From Ensifer sp. BR816 (GTDB lineage Bacteria > Pseudomonadota > Alphaproteobacteria > Rhizobiales > Rhizobiaceae), in contig NZ_KB905372.1 of NCBI RefSeq assembly GCF_000378985.1, positions 1 through 64,000 of the forward strand: a stretch of 64,000 bases of DNA, written 5' to 3'. Shown one piece after another: positions 33,152-42,700 of this stretch (its first letter is position 1; each line of letters begins with the position of its first letter). The position numbers were made by a program, and so were the translations under genes. The notes under the pieces were generated by a model. It did no database searches. It saw only the letters and a list, made by a program, of their open reading frames with translations, and had not been told where the DNA came from.

Positions 33152-34795
33152 ATGCAGCGTGACGATCCGCATTCGGCCGTTTCGACCACCCTGGCTCCTC
33201 TCCGGAACCGGGCGTTTCGTGCGATCTGGACGGCCACGCAGATCTCCAGCCTCGGCTGGCTGATCCAGACAACGGCAATCAGCTGGCTGATGGCGACGAT
33301 CTCGGCCTCCGATACGATGGTCGCGCTGGTGCAGGCCTCGTCGACGCTGCCCGCCTTCTTCCTGTCCATCCTCGCCGGCGCCATTGCCGACAGTTTTAGC
33401 CGGCGGGGCGTGATGCTCGCCGGACACGTCCTGATCGCTCTGGCTTCGCTGACGCTGGCGGTTACCGTCGCACTCGGCCTTGTCAGTCCATGGCTGATCC
33501 TCGGACTGGGGTTCCTGGCCGGATGCGGCTTTGCCTTGAACGATCCGGCGTGGCACGCCTCTGTCGGTGACATCCTGGAAAAGCGCGACATCCCGGCGGC
33601 GGTGACGCTGATGTCGGTCGGCTATAACATCGTGCGAAGCACGGGCCCGGCCATTGGCGGCGCGCTCCTCGCCTTCTTCGGACCCCTTGCCGCGTTCGTG
33701 CTGGCGGCGCTGAGTGATCTTGTGCCACTCGCCGCGATCTCCCGCTCGAAGTGGCACGTGCGCTCGTCCTCGCTGCCGCGCGAACGCGTGGTTACGGCCA
33801 TTCAGGATGGACTGCGCTTCACCGCGATGTCCTCGGAAATCAGGGCGGCGATCGTGCGCGGAACGTTGTTCGGCTTGGCGAGCATTTCCATCCTCGCGCT
33901 GCTGCCGCTGATCGTCCGGGATCATCTGGCGGGCGGTCCAATCGTCTACGGCGCCCTGCTGGCCGCCTTCGGCGTCGGTGCCTTTACTGCTGGTCTCAGT
34001 AGCAGCCACCTCAGGCGCATTGTGCCTCAGGACCGGCTGATCGCACTCGCAGCCGTTGCCTGTGCGGCCTGCTGCTTTCTCCTTCCGCTCACGACGTCGA
34101 TCCCCGTTGCGGCGCTGGCGCTGGCAATCGGCGGCGCGGGCTGGCTGCTGACCTGGACCGGCGTTGACGTTGCGATCCAGCTTTCGAGCCCGCGATGGGT
34201 CGTCGGGCGGACGCTTTCGATCTACTATGCCCTTTCCTACGGCGGCATGGCCGCGGGCAGCTGGATCTGGGGTTCTGTCGCCGATAACTACTCTCTGACC
34301 ATGGCTTTCCAGGGCGCCGCCGCGATTCTGCTCCTGGTGGCCGCTCTTGCCTTCGTGCTGCCGATCGAGTTGTGGGAAGAATCGGAACAGCAGGCCTTGG
34401 AGTTTGTCCCGCCGTCGCTCGCAATCGACTTGAAGCCGAGAAGCGGACCTATCGTCGTCAAAGTCGAATACGCCATAGCGGAGCAGGATCTCGAGGCCTT
34501 TCTCGAGTGCATGCGCGAGCGGCGGCGCATCCAGAGCCGGGCGGGGGCACGCAACTGGACGCTCCAGCGGAACCTTTTGACCCCTACCCTATGGACGGAA
34601 ACGTTCCGGACGCCAACATGGACGGACTATCTTCGTCTGAACCATCGACTATCGCCGGCCGATAAAGAACTCGGCGAGCGACTTGCCGCCTTCCACGATG
34701 GGGCCGGCGCCCCTGAGACCGTGCTGGCAATCGAGCGCGCGACAACCCCGTCTCGCGCCCGAAGCCAGCCGATAACCCGCGTCTCGCGTCCCTGA
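33152..34795 (+). CDS. MFS transporter with C-terminal soluble domain
   Basis: A 547-residue major-facilitator protein of the MFS_3 (EntS-like) group: about 12 hydrophobic helices over residues 20-410, with AFFLSILAGAIADSFSRRG at the loop 2-3 motif and a repeat in the second half. The final 130 residues are hydrophilic (VKVEYAIAEQDLEAFLECM) and look like a ferredoxin-fold, monooxygenase-like domain often fused to this transporter group. It is probably an inner-membrane exporter; the substrate is unknown. It is not obviously linked to the conjugation genes on its right. Confidence 0.82.
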   Translation: MQRDDPHSAVSTTLAPLRNRAFRAIWTATQISSLGWLIQTTAISWLMATISASDTMVALVQASSTLPAFFLSILAGAIADSFSRRGVMLAGHVLIALASLTLAVTVALGLVSPWLILGLGFLAGCGFALNDPAWHASVGDILEKRDIPAAVTLMSVGYNIVRSTGPAIGGALLAFFGPLAAFVLAALSDLVPLAAISRSKWHVRSSSLPRERVVTAIQDGLRFTAMSSEIRAAIVRGTLFGLASISILALLPLIVRDHLAGGPIVYGALLAAFGVGAFTAGLSSSHLRRIVPQDRLIALAAVACAACCFLLPLTTSIPVAALALAIGGAGWLLTWTGVDVAIQLSSPRWVVGRTLSIYYALSYGGMAAGSWIWGSVADNYSLTMAFQGAAAILLLVAALAFVLPIELWEESEQQALEFVPPSLAIDLKPRSGPIVVKVEYAIAEQDLEAFLECMRERRRIQSRAGARNWTLQRNLLTPTLWTETFRTPTWTDYLRLNHRLSPADKELGERLAAFHDGAGAPETVLAIERATTPSRARSQPITRVSRP

Positions 34796-34958
34796 GGAGC
34801 ATTTGAGATGCGGCAGACCATCAAGCGCCAGCAATATCTGCACCCAGTGTGCCTAATCGAAATTTTGGCCCAGACCTCGACGATTAACCCGCATCAGCGT
34901 CGATCTGGGGAAGTTCCCGGCCTGCGAGCGCCATTTTTCCGAGCCTTGCAGGGTTGTT

Positions 34959-35000
34959 CGGCTGCCGTCGAACAGGTCCCGACGGCAGCCGCTTTTTCTT
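34959..35000 (+). terminator. Rho-independent terminator
   Basis: CGGCTGCCGTCG, a 9-base loop and CGACGGCAGCCG form a perfect 12-bp stem followed by CTTTTTCTT. It lies about 160 bases after the MFS stop and could end that transcript, or a small RNA starting in between. Confidence 0.8.
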
Positions 35001-35195
35001 CGGTTTGCGATGGTGTGCGTGTCACCGGCCGGCAGCCTGCCACGCTTGGGGGGCCTCGCGAGGACACTTCCCGCGATGACGATGGCGGTCGGACGCGAAT
35101 GCGCGGCAACAGAGTCAGCCGCCGGTTTCCGCGTCGAACGCGCCAAACGACGTTTTCGGACAGATTTTCGGTTTGCCCAGCCTCCCAGGGCAAAG

Positions 35196-35228
35196 CGGCT
35201 GTCGTCGGGCCCGTCCCGGCGGCAGCCG
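35196..35228 (+). terminator. Second, related GC hairpin
   Basis: CGGCTGTCGTCG and CGGCGGCAGCCG around a 9-base loop form a 12-bp stem in RNA, with two U-G pairs replacing pairs in the copy at 34959. Only ATTTGGTGTTT follows, so termination is less certain. The preservation of pairing on the + strand suggests the RNA form matters. Confidence 0.5.
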
Positions 35229-35298
35229 CATTTGGTGTTTCCACCGACAGGCACTCGCGAGCGGATATTGTCGGCGCTGTTGCGGGAGGCCGTGCGCA

Positions 35299-35805
35299 AT
35301 GACCTGCATGAACACCGCACCGTCCCGGTTTCGGCTTTCAGCGATTTCGCTGGAACCGCCGGGCGGCCCGATGGATGCCGCACAGAAGCACGAGCAGGCT
35401 GTCGCCATTTTCGACCTGCTGGACAACAACAGGTTCGAACCGGTCGAACATGGCGGCGGCCCCTACCGGCTGCACCTTGAACTCATGGAGCGGCGACTGG
35501 TGCTTTCTGTCACCACGGAGTGTGGCGCGCTCGTCCTGTGCCATCACCTCTCACTGACTTCATTCCGCCGGCTGCTAAAGGACTACCGGATTGTCTGCGA
35601 AAGCTTAGCCAACGGTGCTGCGCGGCTGCCGCCCGATCGGCTGGAAGCCATCGACATGGGGCGACGTGCGATCCACAACGAAGCCTCCGCCTTGCTCAGA
35701 GACCGCCTCAAATCCAAGGTCGAGATCGATCAGTCTACGGCCCGTCGGCTGTTCACGCTGATCGATCTCATGGTCTCGCAGACGCTGCCGGCAGGGGTCG
35801 ATTGA
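35299..35805 (+). CDS. UPF0262 family protein
   Basis: A 168-residue protein of UPF0262, a family of unknown function widespread in alphaproteobacteria. Recognised by EQAVAIFDLLDNNRFEPVEH, LHLELMERRLVLSVTTECG, LVLCHHLSLTSFRRLLKDYR, EAIDMGRRAIHNEASALL and RRLFTLIDLM. The ATG at 35299 (MTCMNTAPSRF) is chosen because the domain begins soon after; longer readings add unrelated sequence. Relatives are usually chromosomal single-copy genes, so this plasmid copy is probably a paralogue. It lies directly upstream of traR on the same strand. Confidence 0.85.
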   Translation: MTCMNTAPSRFRLSAISLEPPGGPMDAAQKHEQAVAIFDLLDNNRFEPVEHGGGPYRLHLELMERRLVLSVTTECGALVLCHHLSLTSFRRLLKDYRIVCESLANGAARLPPDRLEAIDMGRRAIHNEASALLRDRLKSKVEIDQSTARRLFTLIDLMVSQTLPAGVD

Positions 35806-35859
35806 AGTGCAAATGCCAAACAGTCGAGCAATCGCAATTCTCCTCCTTCCGCCGGCCGC

Positions 35860-35873
35860 GACAGAACACTGTC
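35860..35873. promoter_or_regulatory. GACAG/CTGTC dyad upstream of traR
   Basis: GACAG, AACA, CTGTC is a perfect 5-bp dyad 106 bases before the traR start codon. It may be a regulator site. It uses the same half-site, in opposite orientation, as the dyad at 37070-37084. Confidence 0.3.
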
Positions 35874-35979
35874 CGAACGGTTGATGACGGGACCGCCTTC
35901 GGGAGCCGGCAAGCCCATGTCGAGCGGCTTGCACGGCTGGACCACTCCGGCGCGGCCCAACATATGAGGAGAAGACTGA

Positions 35980-36684
35980 ATGCGACAGTGGCTGGACAAG
36001 CTGACCGATCTCGCCGCCATACCTGGCGATGAACGCATCATAAAGCATGGGCTTGCCAATTTCACCGAGGAGATGGGCTTTGTCGGCTATGCCTATGTCA
36101 ACATCCTCTCAAGCCACGCCCACGTTGTTTCAAACTATGGACCGGCGTGGCAGGCCGAATATGCGGAACAGCATTATTTTGAGATCGATCCTGTGGTGCG
36201 ACGCGCCCGAGCGCTCAAAGGCGCCTTCACATGGAGCGGTGAAGCCGAGAGGTCAAAGCTTACGAAGGAGGAGCGTTCGTTTTATGCACACGCGGCCGAT
36301 TTCGGCATCCGCTCCGGCGTGACCATTCCGATCAGAGCCGCACACGGCACGCTTGCGATGTTCACGCTGGCCTCGGGGAAGCCGGAGAGCGAATTGAAAC
36401 ATGGGCTGGACCCGCTGACCGCGGCCGCTGCGGTCGGACAGTTGCATGCCCGCATCAGCTTTACCGACCTGGCGCCGACGCTTCCGCAGCCTGACTTCTT
36501 CGATTCCACCGCAGCCAGCTATCTGTACTGGATCTCCGAAGGCAAAACGAAGCGCGAAGTGGCAGACATTTACAACGTCTCATATGGCAGCGTGCGGTCG
36601 AAGTTACGAATAGCGGGCCAGTATCTCGAGACCGGGAACACGACGCACATGGTCTCGACCGCCATCCGCAAGGGACTGATCTGA
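35980..36684 (+). CDS. traR: Quorum-sensing activator TraR
   Basis: A 234-residue LuxR-family regulator, identical in length to Ti-plasmid TraR. The four residues that contact the acyl-homoserine lactone in TraR are at the same numbers: W57, Y61, D70 and W85. The C-terminal helix-turn-helix (SEGKTKREVADIYNVSYGSV) binds tra boxes. The start ATG 35980 follows AGGAGAAGACTGA. It should activate the tra genes at high donor density when a 3-oxo-octanoyl-type signal is present. No traI synthase gene is in the window. Confidence 0.95.
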   Translation: MRQWLDKLTDLAAIPGDERIIKHGLANFTEEMGFVGYAYVNILSSHAHVVSNYGPAWQAEYAEQHYFEIDPVVRRARALKGAFTWSGEAERSKLTKEERSFYAHAADFGIRSGVTIPIRAAHGTLAMFTLASGKPESELKHGLDPLTAAAAVGQLHARISFTDLAPTLPQPDFFDSTAASYLYWISEGKTKREVADIYNVSYGSVRSKLRIAGQYLETGNTTHMVSTAIRKGLI

Positions 36685-36687
36685 CAC

Positions 36688-36996
36688 TCAGTTTGCCCGC
36701 ACCTTCGGAATATAGCCGAGGATGTTGATCAGCGTGTTCGTCGTATACAGCTGGGCGTGCATCTCCATGCAGGCCCTGATGTAGTCGAGATGCTGCGCGC
36801 TGCCGACCATCTCCGGGATCTTGTCCTCTTCAGGCAATGCCTGGAAGAGCTGATCGGCCTTGTCGACCAGGGTCCGGTGGGTTCGGATGGCTTCCACGGT
36901 CAGGAGTTCCAGCTGGGGCTTGGGAAGCCCTTTCGTGAGCCCGAACAGGGCCCGAATTTCAGGTTTCGATTGCAACGCGGCTGTTTCCGGTCCCAT
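36688..36996 (-). CDS. traM: TraR antiactivator TraM
   Basis: A 102-residue helical protein matching TraM, which binds TraR and blocks its DNA binding so that transfer starts only above a threshold. The start ATG 36996 (MGPETAALQSKPEIRALFGL) is chosen over the longer reading from 37176. Segments such as GLTKGLPKPQLELLTVEAIR and EHAQLYTTNTLINILGYIPK-like sequence at the end are typical. It converges on traR with only three bases between the stop codons. Confidence 0.93.
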   Translation of the reverse strand: MGPETAALQSKPEIRALFGLTKGLPKPQLELLTVEAIRTHRTLVDKADQLFQALPEEDKIPEMVGSAQHLDYIRACMEMHAQLYTTNTLINILGYIPKVRAN

Positions 36997-37314
36997 TTCA
37001 TTCTCCCGGCTTGTCCGCGGTACGCCCCCGCAAACACTAATCCCATGATCCCAAGCCGGGGGTTGGAAAACTGTCGTAGACAGTCCTGCGACCTTTAGCA
37101 CTGGAGTACCTGGACATGCGTCACAGGCCCCCGGCCAAATGGTCAGAGGATCTGGCGCCGTTTCGGCCGGCGCCAACCGCTACGAGAGGTTTCCACACCC
37201 CGAGGCAGCGCGTACTGCCCTACCCGCCCTTATAGAGGGCGGAATCAATATTCGCCAGTGCAAACAGCCGGATAATTGCCGACGGCACGGTGCAATACTG
37301 GCTGTCTCTTGCGC
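36997..37314. other. Gap between traH and traM
   Basis: About 320 bases with no recognisable gene. It contains the traM promoter region with the dyad at 37070-37084. Separately, CGTTTCGGCCGGCGCCAACCG lies near 37158 but forms no strong hairpin with a T-run. traH and traM lie on the same strand and could in part be co-transcribed. Confidence 0.4.
37070..37084. promoter_or_regulatory. ACTGTC/GACAGT dyad upstream of traM
   Basis: ACTGTC, GTA, GACAGT is a perfect 6-bp dyad 74 bases upstream of the traM start. It could be an operator for traM. It does not match the tra box consensus. Confidence 0.35.
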
Positions 37315-37941
37315 TCATTCTGTACCGATGCCCGAGAGATCAATCCGGATGCTGGCCTTGTTGGGATCGCCGTCACCTACAGGATCTTCGGCCGGTTGGC
37401 GCTGTCCTTCGTCACCGGGCTTTTCCAACCCGGCCTGATCGTCCACCGGCTCTTGGGCATCGGGCGTATCCGCTTCGGCCTCGCCAGGATCCGGTGTGCG
37501 AAACACCGCCTCCCCCTCGAAATACCCCGTCTGCCAGGCAATGATCGCGTCCTTGAACACCTGGCGCGCAGCCTCTTCACCGGTCGGGTTGCCGTACCAC
37601 TTCAAGACGATCCGGTAGATCTTGGAAAAGAGCGCGGTCCCCATCCGGAGATTGGCGCAGGCATCGATGAGATCGGGCTTCAACGCACCCGCCTCGAGCA
37701 CACCGAGGCCGGCCGGATACTGGGTGATGCCGACGCGCACGACATTGCGGCCGATGTGCTCGCGGATCAGAGCAAGCGCCTGTTCCGGCGTGGTCGGTTT
37801 CGGGACGAGGACGACGCGCTTTCCCCAGCGCACCGTCACGGAAAGCGGATCATCCGTGCCGGCCGTGGCGACAAATTGCTCGACGATTGCGGGCTTCAGC
37901 CCGGGATCGGCGCATTCCTTGATCAAAGCCGCATCGACCAT
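37315..37941 (-). CDS. traH: Conjugal transfer protein TraH
   Basis: A 208-residue TraH protein of the Ti/Sym plasmid type. Family sequence is seen in MVDAALIKECADPGLKPAIV, LVPKPTTPEQALALIREHIG and ITQYPAGLGVLEAGALKPDL, followed by a Pro/Asp/Glu-rich disordered tail ending RIDLSGIGTE. It is the last gene of traA-traF-traB-traH, 18 bases after traB. Its molecular role is not established; it is not needed for transfer in some Ti systems. The upstream half resembles a transglycosylase-like fold in relatives, which I cannot confirm here. Confidence 0.9.
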   Translation of the reverse strand: MVDAALIKECADPGLKPAIVEQFVATAGTDDPLSVTVRWGKRVVLVPKPTTPEQALALIREHIGRNVVRVGITQYPAGLGVLEAGALKPDLIDACANLRMGTALFSKIYRIVLKWYGNPTGEEAARQVFKDAIIAWQTGYFEGEAVFRTPDPGEAEADTPDAQEPVDDQAGLEKPGDEGQRQPAEDPVGDGDPNKASIRIDLSGIGTE

Positions 37942-37959
37942 GCTGGTTCTCCATGTCTC

Positions 37960-39255
37960 TCAGGTGTTGAATGCCGTGACGAGCGGCAGGCCGAACAGTT
38001 TTGCCCAGGCGATCGTGCTCGCCCGCTGGATGGCGACGATCGAGGTGCCTGTCGTCCACCAGCCATTGCCCGTCGCCACGATGATCTCGGGGGATTCCAG
38101 CATCGACTGCACTGCGGGCCAGACGAGGAGCTGCTCGTAGCAGATCAACGGAGCAAGCCTTGTGCCGCCAAGCTCGACGACGGGATTGGCGAAGATGTGG
38201 GCGCTGGCGCCGCCGCCCTCACCCGTCCAGGCTTTCCAGGGTTGCCACATCGAAACCGGAACCGGCATGCGTTCGCGATAGAGGATTTGCGAGCTCTCGG
38301 CCGAGACCGCCACCAGCACGTTGTCATAGCCTTGGGGCTCAAGCACCGCCGCGCCGGCAATGACGGTGATATCGCGACCACGCAACGCCTCCCGCCAGAG
38401 ACGTTCCACGGTGGGCGTCCAGAAGCCGAGCGCGCTTTCGGGAAGCACGATGAAGCGAATGGACGCATCCGCGGCCGATTGCACCGTTGCGATGAGGTCA
38501 CGGTGATGCTTGCGTGAGCCATCTCGCCCCAGGGTCCGTCCCTGTTCGAGGTCGACGCCTTTCCATCCGTCCGGTAGGGTCGGTGCTGTCCACGTTGCGA
38601 CGGACCAGAACCAGAAGCCCATCAAGGCGACGGCGGCTGCCGGCCAGTAGCGCGATGTCATCATCGCGAGGCCGGCAGCCGTTGCGACCAGACCCCACCA
38701 TCCCCAGCCGGGAAACAGCACGCCGGCCGCGGCGATTGGCTGAGCCCAGCCGGTGATGCCGAATGGCGGCAGCGCCATCACCACGGTCGCCGCCAGATAC
38801 CGCAGCGCCCGCCCTCGTTCCGGATCAGCCCTTCCCTCCCGCCCCGCATGCGAGTGCCCCAATCCCGGTCGCGCCCGTCCCGACAGCTTTGACCAGGCCG
38901 CCGCATGCACGGCGACAAAGGAAGCCGAGGCCACGATCCACAGCAGAAGTCCCGGCCACAGATCGGCGGCATAGAAGGTGGCGACGCCTTGCGGCAGGCC
39001 GCGTGAGGCGGCAAGGAAATATCCTGCCGAGACAAGGGCTGCAACTCGGCGCGACCGCGACATCGCCCAGAGCGCCGGAAAGATCATCGCGACCGGCAGG
39101 GCGAGGACGAAGCCGCTCCAGCCGACCGCGCCGGCGAGGATTGCCAGCGCAACAAGAAATGCGGCGTTTGCGCACTCACGGATCGACCGTGAGCACCGGC
39201 CGGGCAAGGCCGAGCAATCCGGTCTCGGGGACCGGGCCAAAATATCTGGAATCAT
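37960..39255 (-). CDS. traB: Conjugal transfer protein TraB
   Basis: A protein of about 431 residues: an N-terminal half with several hydrophobic helices (AAFLVALAILAGAVGWSGFV and following) and a C-terminal nitrilase-like domain (FIVLPESALGFW with the Glu, LICYEQLLVWPA with the Cys, VATGNGWW). It resembles apolipoprotein N-acyltransferase. TraB raises conjugation efficiency in Ti plasmids. The start is uncertain: ATG 39255 overlaps traF by 80 bases, TTG 39207 is an alternative, and the family domain begins near 39185. Confidence 0.88.
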   Translation of the reverse strand: MIPDILARSPRPDCSALPGRCSRSIRECANAAFLVALAILAGAVGWSGFVLALPVAMIFPALWAMSRSRRVAALVSAGYFLAASRGLPQGVATFYAADLWPGLLLWIVASASFVAVHAAAWSKLSGRARPGLGHSHAGREGRADPERGRALRYLAATVVMALPPFGITGWAQPIAAAGVLFPGWGWWGLVATAAGLAMMTSRYWPAAAVALMGFWFWSVATWTAPTLPDGWKGVDLEQGRTLGRDGSRKHHRDLIATVQSAADASIRFIVLPESALGFWTPTVERLWREALRGRDITVIAGAAVLEPQGYDNVLVAVSAESSQILYRERMPVPVSMWQPWKAWTGEGGGASAHIFANPVVELGGTRLAPLICYEQLLVWPAVQSMLESPEIIVATGNGWWTTGTSIVAIQRASTIAWAKLFGLPLVTAFNT

Positions 39256-39706
39256 AGGAGCTCGCAAAAGGGGAGTGCAGATAAAGCATGCCCGCCGGCA
39301 CGATGCCGCCGGCAAAGGGTTTTAGCGATCGACCGGCGCCGTCAGTCCGGCGCAGACGTGACGACGGCAGAAGCTTGCCGTCGATGCGAACCGCGTCGCC
39401 GATCTCGACCCGCTGTCGGGGCAGTGCCGCGACCGCCTTGATCAGCGGTGCGACGCCACCTTGGCAGAGGCCGCGGGCAAGATAGGAACGACGGCGGGCC
39501 TCCTCGATCACCGGCGTCATCGGCGGGCAGACGAACACGAGATCCCCGACCGCGATGGCCCGGCTCGGCGCCTCGATCCGCCAGAGGCCGAGCGGTTCGC
39601 TTGGCGTCAGGTTGAGGCGGAAGCCGCCGAACACCGCGGCGCTCAAAACGACACCGGTTATGATTGCTGCCGCCGCAAGTATCATGATCGCACCTCGCCG
39701 CTTCAT
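39176..39706 (-). CDS. traF: Conjugal pilin-maturation protease TraF
   Basis: A 176-residue S26-type signal-peptidase-like protease. An N-terminal membrane helix (GAIMILAAAAIITGVVLSAA) precedes the nucleophile Ser in LTPSEPLGLWRI and the Lys in LIKAVAALPRQRVEI. Relatives such as RP4 TraF cyclise the pilin and process relaxosome or pilus components at the inner membrane. The ATG overlaps the traA stop (39703-39706), so translation is coupled. Confidence 0.92.
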   Translation of the reverse strand: MKRRGAIMILAAAAIITGVVLSAAVFGGFRLNLTPSEPLGLWRIEAPSRAIAVGDLVFVCPPMTPVIEEARRRSYLARGLCQGGVAPLIKAVAALPRQRVEIGDAVRIDGKLLPSSRLRRTDGAGRSLKPFAGGIVPAGMLYLHSPFASSYDSRYFGPVPETGLLGLARPVLTVDP

Positions 39707-42700
39707 TGTTTCAGGGCCGGGGTCTGGCGCTGGCTGAGCCGTAGGTCCTCTATCTGCTTGAGGGTAACCGTCGTGCGCTCATGGGCGGCCAGTTGCTGGG
39801 CCGTGCGCATCACAGGCCAGGCCTCTCTGAGGCTTTCCTTTTCCTGTGCCTTGAGGCCGGCGGAAAGCTTGTCGAAGAGCTGTCCCTCCGGATGGCGCGC
39901 GGCATTCGAAAGCAGTGCGCGGTCACCGAAGCGCTCGGCGACGGCCTGGATGAGAGTATCGATTTCAAGCTTGGCCTCGCGGTTGCTGATCGCAAAGCCG
40001 AGTGCGGCCGGAAGATCGTTGCGGTCGATCGCGTCGCGCACCCGTTCGAGCACGACACGCGCCGCCGGCGACAGCGCCGGGATGTCGATCGACACGCGGT
40101 TGCGAAGAGTCTGCTCCTCTGCCGCCAGCCGCTCGCGAGCGCTCTCGCGCATGCCGAGATACTGTTCGATGTCGCGTTTCAGGGCGGGGACATTGACCTC
40201 GGCGACGCGCCGCGCCTCGCGCTCGGCCTTGCCGGCAAGCAGGCCGGTCTTGCCCTTCAGCGGTCCGATCGACGCCGGCTCACTCGCGAGTTGCTGCAGC
40301 GCCTTGCTGGCTGCCTCCCGGTCGGCCAGCACCGCATCGAAATTCATCGCCCGGAAAGCGGCTTCCGGATCGGCGAAGACATAGCGGAAGCGGGTCGAGA
40401 CCTCCTGCCACTGGGCTTTGAGCGCTGGATCGTCACCGAGCTTGCGCTCGACACTGTCCCCCACGGAGAATGCGAAGTCTTTGATGCCAGCGACCATCGG
40501 TCGGGTCTCCTTCTTCTGTTGCTGGACGGGTGATGGGAAAAGCCCGAGCCGTTCGCCGGCGACACGCAGACGAGACACGAGATCGGTCAGCTTGTCTTTC
40601 TGCCTGAGCGTCCAGTCGAGCCGGTCGCGGACAAGCGTGCGGGCGACCCGGACCAAGTGCAGGCCGCGGTTCTCGGCAAAGGAAAGCGCTTGGCGGTAGA
40701 GCGTGGCGCCTTCGTAATCGAGCGTCGTCTCCTTGGCGTTACGACGCGACAGCACCTGTTCGAGCCCGCCATTGAAGGCGAAGGATCGCGTGCCGTAATA
40801 GACCTGCAGATCCTCGCGGTGGCGCGTCATCGCCACATAGGTCAGGTGCCGGTCGAGCGACAGTGACGCGAGCACCTTGACCCGATCGACGGTGGCGCCC
40901 TGGCTCTTGTGGATCGTTGTCGCATAGCCGTGATCGAGATTGTTGTAGCGCCGCTGTTCCACCGTGACCTGCCGGCGTTGATCGCCCTTGCCGATCACAG
41001 CGACGAGACGGTTTGGGGCTGCCTCGACGACATGGCCGATCATGCCGTTCTTGACGCCAAGCGATCCCTCGTTCTTCAGGAAGACGATCTGGTCGCCGGC
41101 ATCGAAGCGGCGCATGCCGTCGGCGGTGCGAAACGCATGGCCCTCACTGAGGACGCCGCGCTCGACGAGTTTTTGCCGCGCCATTTCATTGAGGAGGCGC
41201 ACGTCGCGGCGCAGATGCGCGAGCATCAGCATCGACTTTTCCGGATCGTAGTCGCGGTCCCAGTCGCCGATCAGACGGTCGATCGCCTCGGATTTCAGCG
41301 TCGAACCATGCAGCCGGCCATGGCTGCCGTAGGCGGCAAGGGCCGGCCCGATGTTGCCGCGCGCCAGATCAAGCGAGGCAGACCGCATCCAGTCCTGGCG
41401 CTGGCGGTAGATCGTTTCGAGTTCGGCGTAACCGATGCGATCGGCAATGGCGCGGAAGGCCGCTCCCGCCTCGATCGGCTGGAGCTGGTCGGGATCGCCG
41501 ACCAGGACGAGCTTTGCCCCTGCCCTGACCACCGCCTCGACGAAGCCCGCCATCTGTCGGGAGGCGACCATGCCGGCCTCGTCGATGACGAAGATCGTCC
41601 TCGCGTCGAGACCATCGCGCCCGCGGTTCCAGCGCAGTTCCCAGGAGGAGAGCGTGCGGCTCGCAATGCCGGCTTCCTTCTCCAGGCCCTCTGCCGCCTT
41701 GCCCGCAAGGGCTGCGCCAACCACGCGATAACCGGCCAGTTCCCACGCCTCCCGTGCCGCCTTCATCATCGTCGTCTTGCCGGCGCCGGCGCGGCCGACG
41801 ATCGCCGCGATCCTGGCCGGCCCGGCAACGTGCTCGATCGCGGTTTTCTGCTCGTCCGAGAGCCGCGCATGGCGGGCGAAGGTCGCCTTCAGCACGGGGT
41901 CGCGAACGCCGTGCGAGAATTGCCGCGAGAGCCAGATGGCGCGATTGGCCATCTCGGCTTCAAGCCGGATCAGCGCCCGCGTCGTGTAGCGCGACGGAAC
42001 CCGTTTCCCCGTGGCAAAGTCAATCCTGTCGCGCTCGAGGCGCAACACGTCGGGGTCCTGAAGAACACGCGCCATCAACTGCTGGAAGATGCCGGGATCG
42101 TCGACATAGCGATTGAGGACCTTGGCAATGTCCTGGCTGTCGAAGACGCTTTTCTCCCGGGTGATCAGGTCGAGGACGATCGCCGGGTTTCGGAGCATGT
42201 GGCGAGTGTTTTCGGTGCGGCGTTTTTCGTTGAGATCGAGCCGTTCCAACTCCGGCCGGACGCCTTGGCTTTCCGCCTTGCGCTCGATCGCCTTGGCGCC
42301 GACGCCGACATGCAGCGTCGGTTCGAGTTCGATGCCCTGCTTTTCATAGGAGCGGCCATCGACACGAAGCGAAATCCCGTTCAGCGCCAGATGGTGGTTC
42401 TGCCGCTCGAACCAGCCGCCGCGCAGGGCATTGAAATCATCCGTCGAACCGGCCCAGAGTTCATAGACGATTTTGCCCTCTTTTGTGCGAAGCGGCTGCC
42501 CGTCCTCGCCGATGACCGGAACCTTCTTGGCGCCGAAGCCGTCCTCGGTCAGCGGCCGCAAGGTGGTCATCAGGTGGATGTGCGGGTTGCCGGGGTTGTC
42601 GTGATAGACCCAGTCGGCGACCATGCCCCTGGCGAGGATGTGTCTGTCGACGAAATCGCGCGCCAGCGCAATGTTCTGCTCGGGCGTAAGCTCCAGCGGC

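Larger units (their letters stand above)
34796..35298. other. Non-coding region with two related hairpins
   Basis: About 500 bases with open frames but no recognisable protein. It holds two related segments, each with an AGCCT..CAGGG box followed by a GC-rich hairpin (34942-35000 and 35179-35228). The first hairpin has a T-run. Small non-coding RNAs on the + strand are a possible reading. Confidence 0.45.

Noticed and set aside
34809..35302. Open frame of 164 codons on the + strand
   Set aside because: It runs through both GC hairpins, has no family sequence and no ribosome binding site. The base pattern fits non-coding DNA with high GC.
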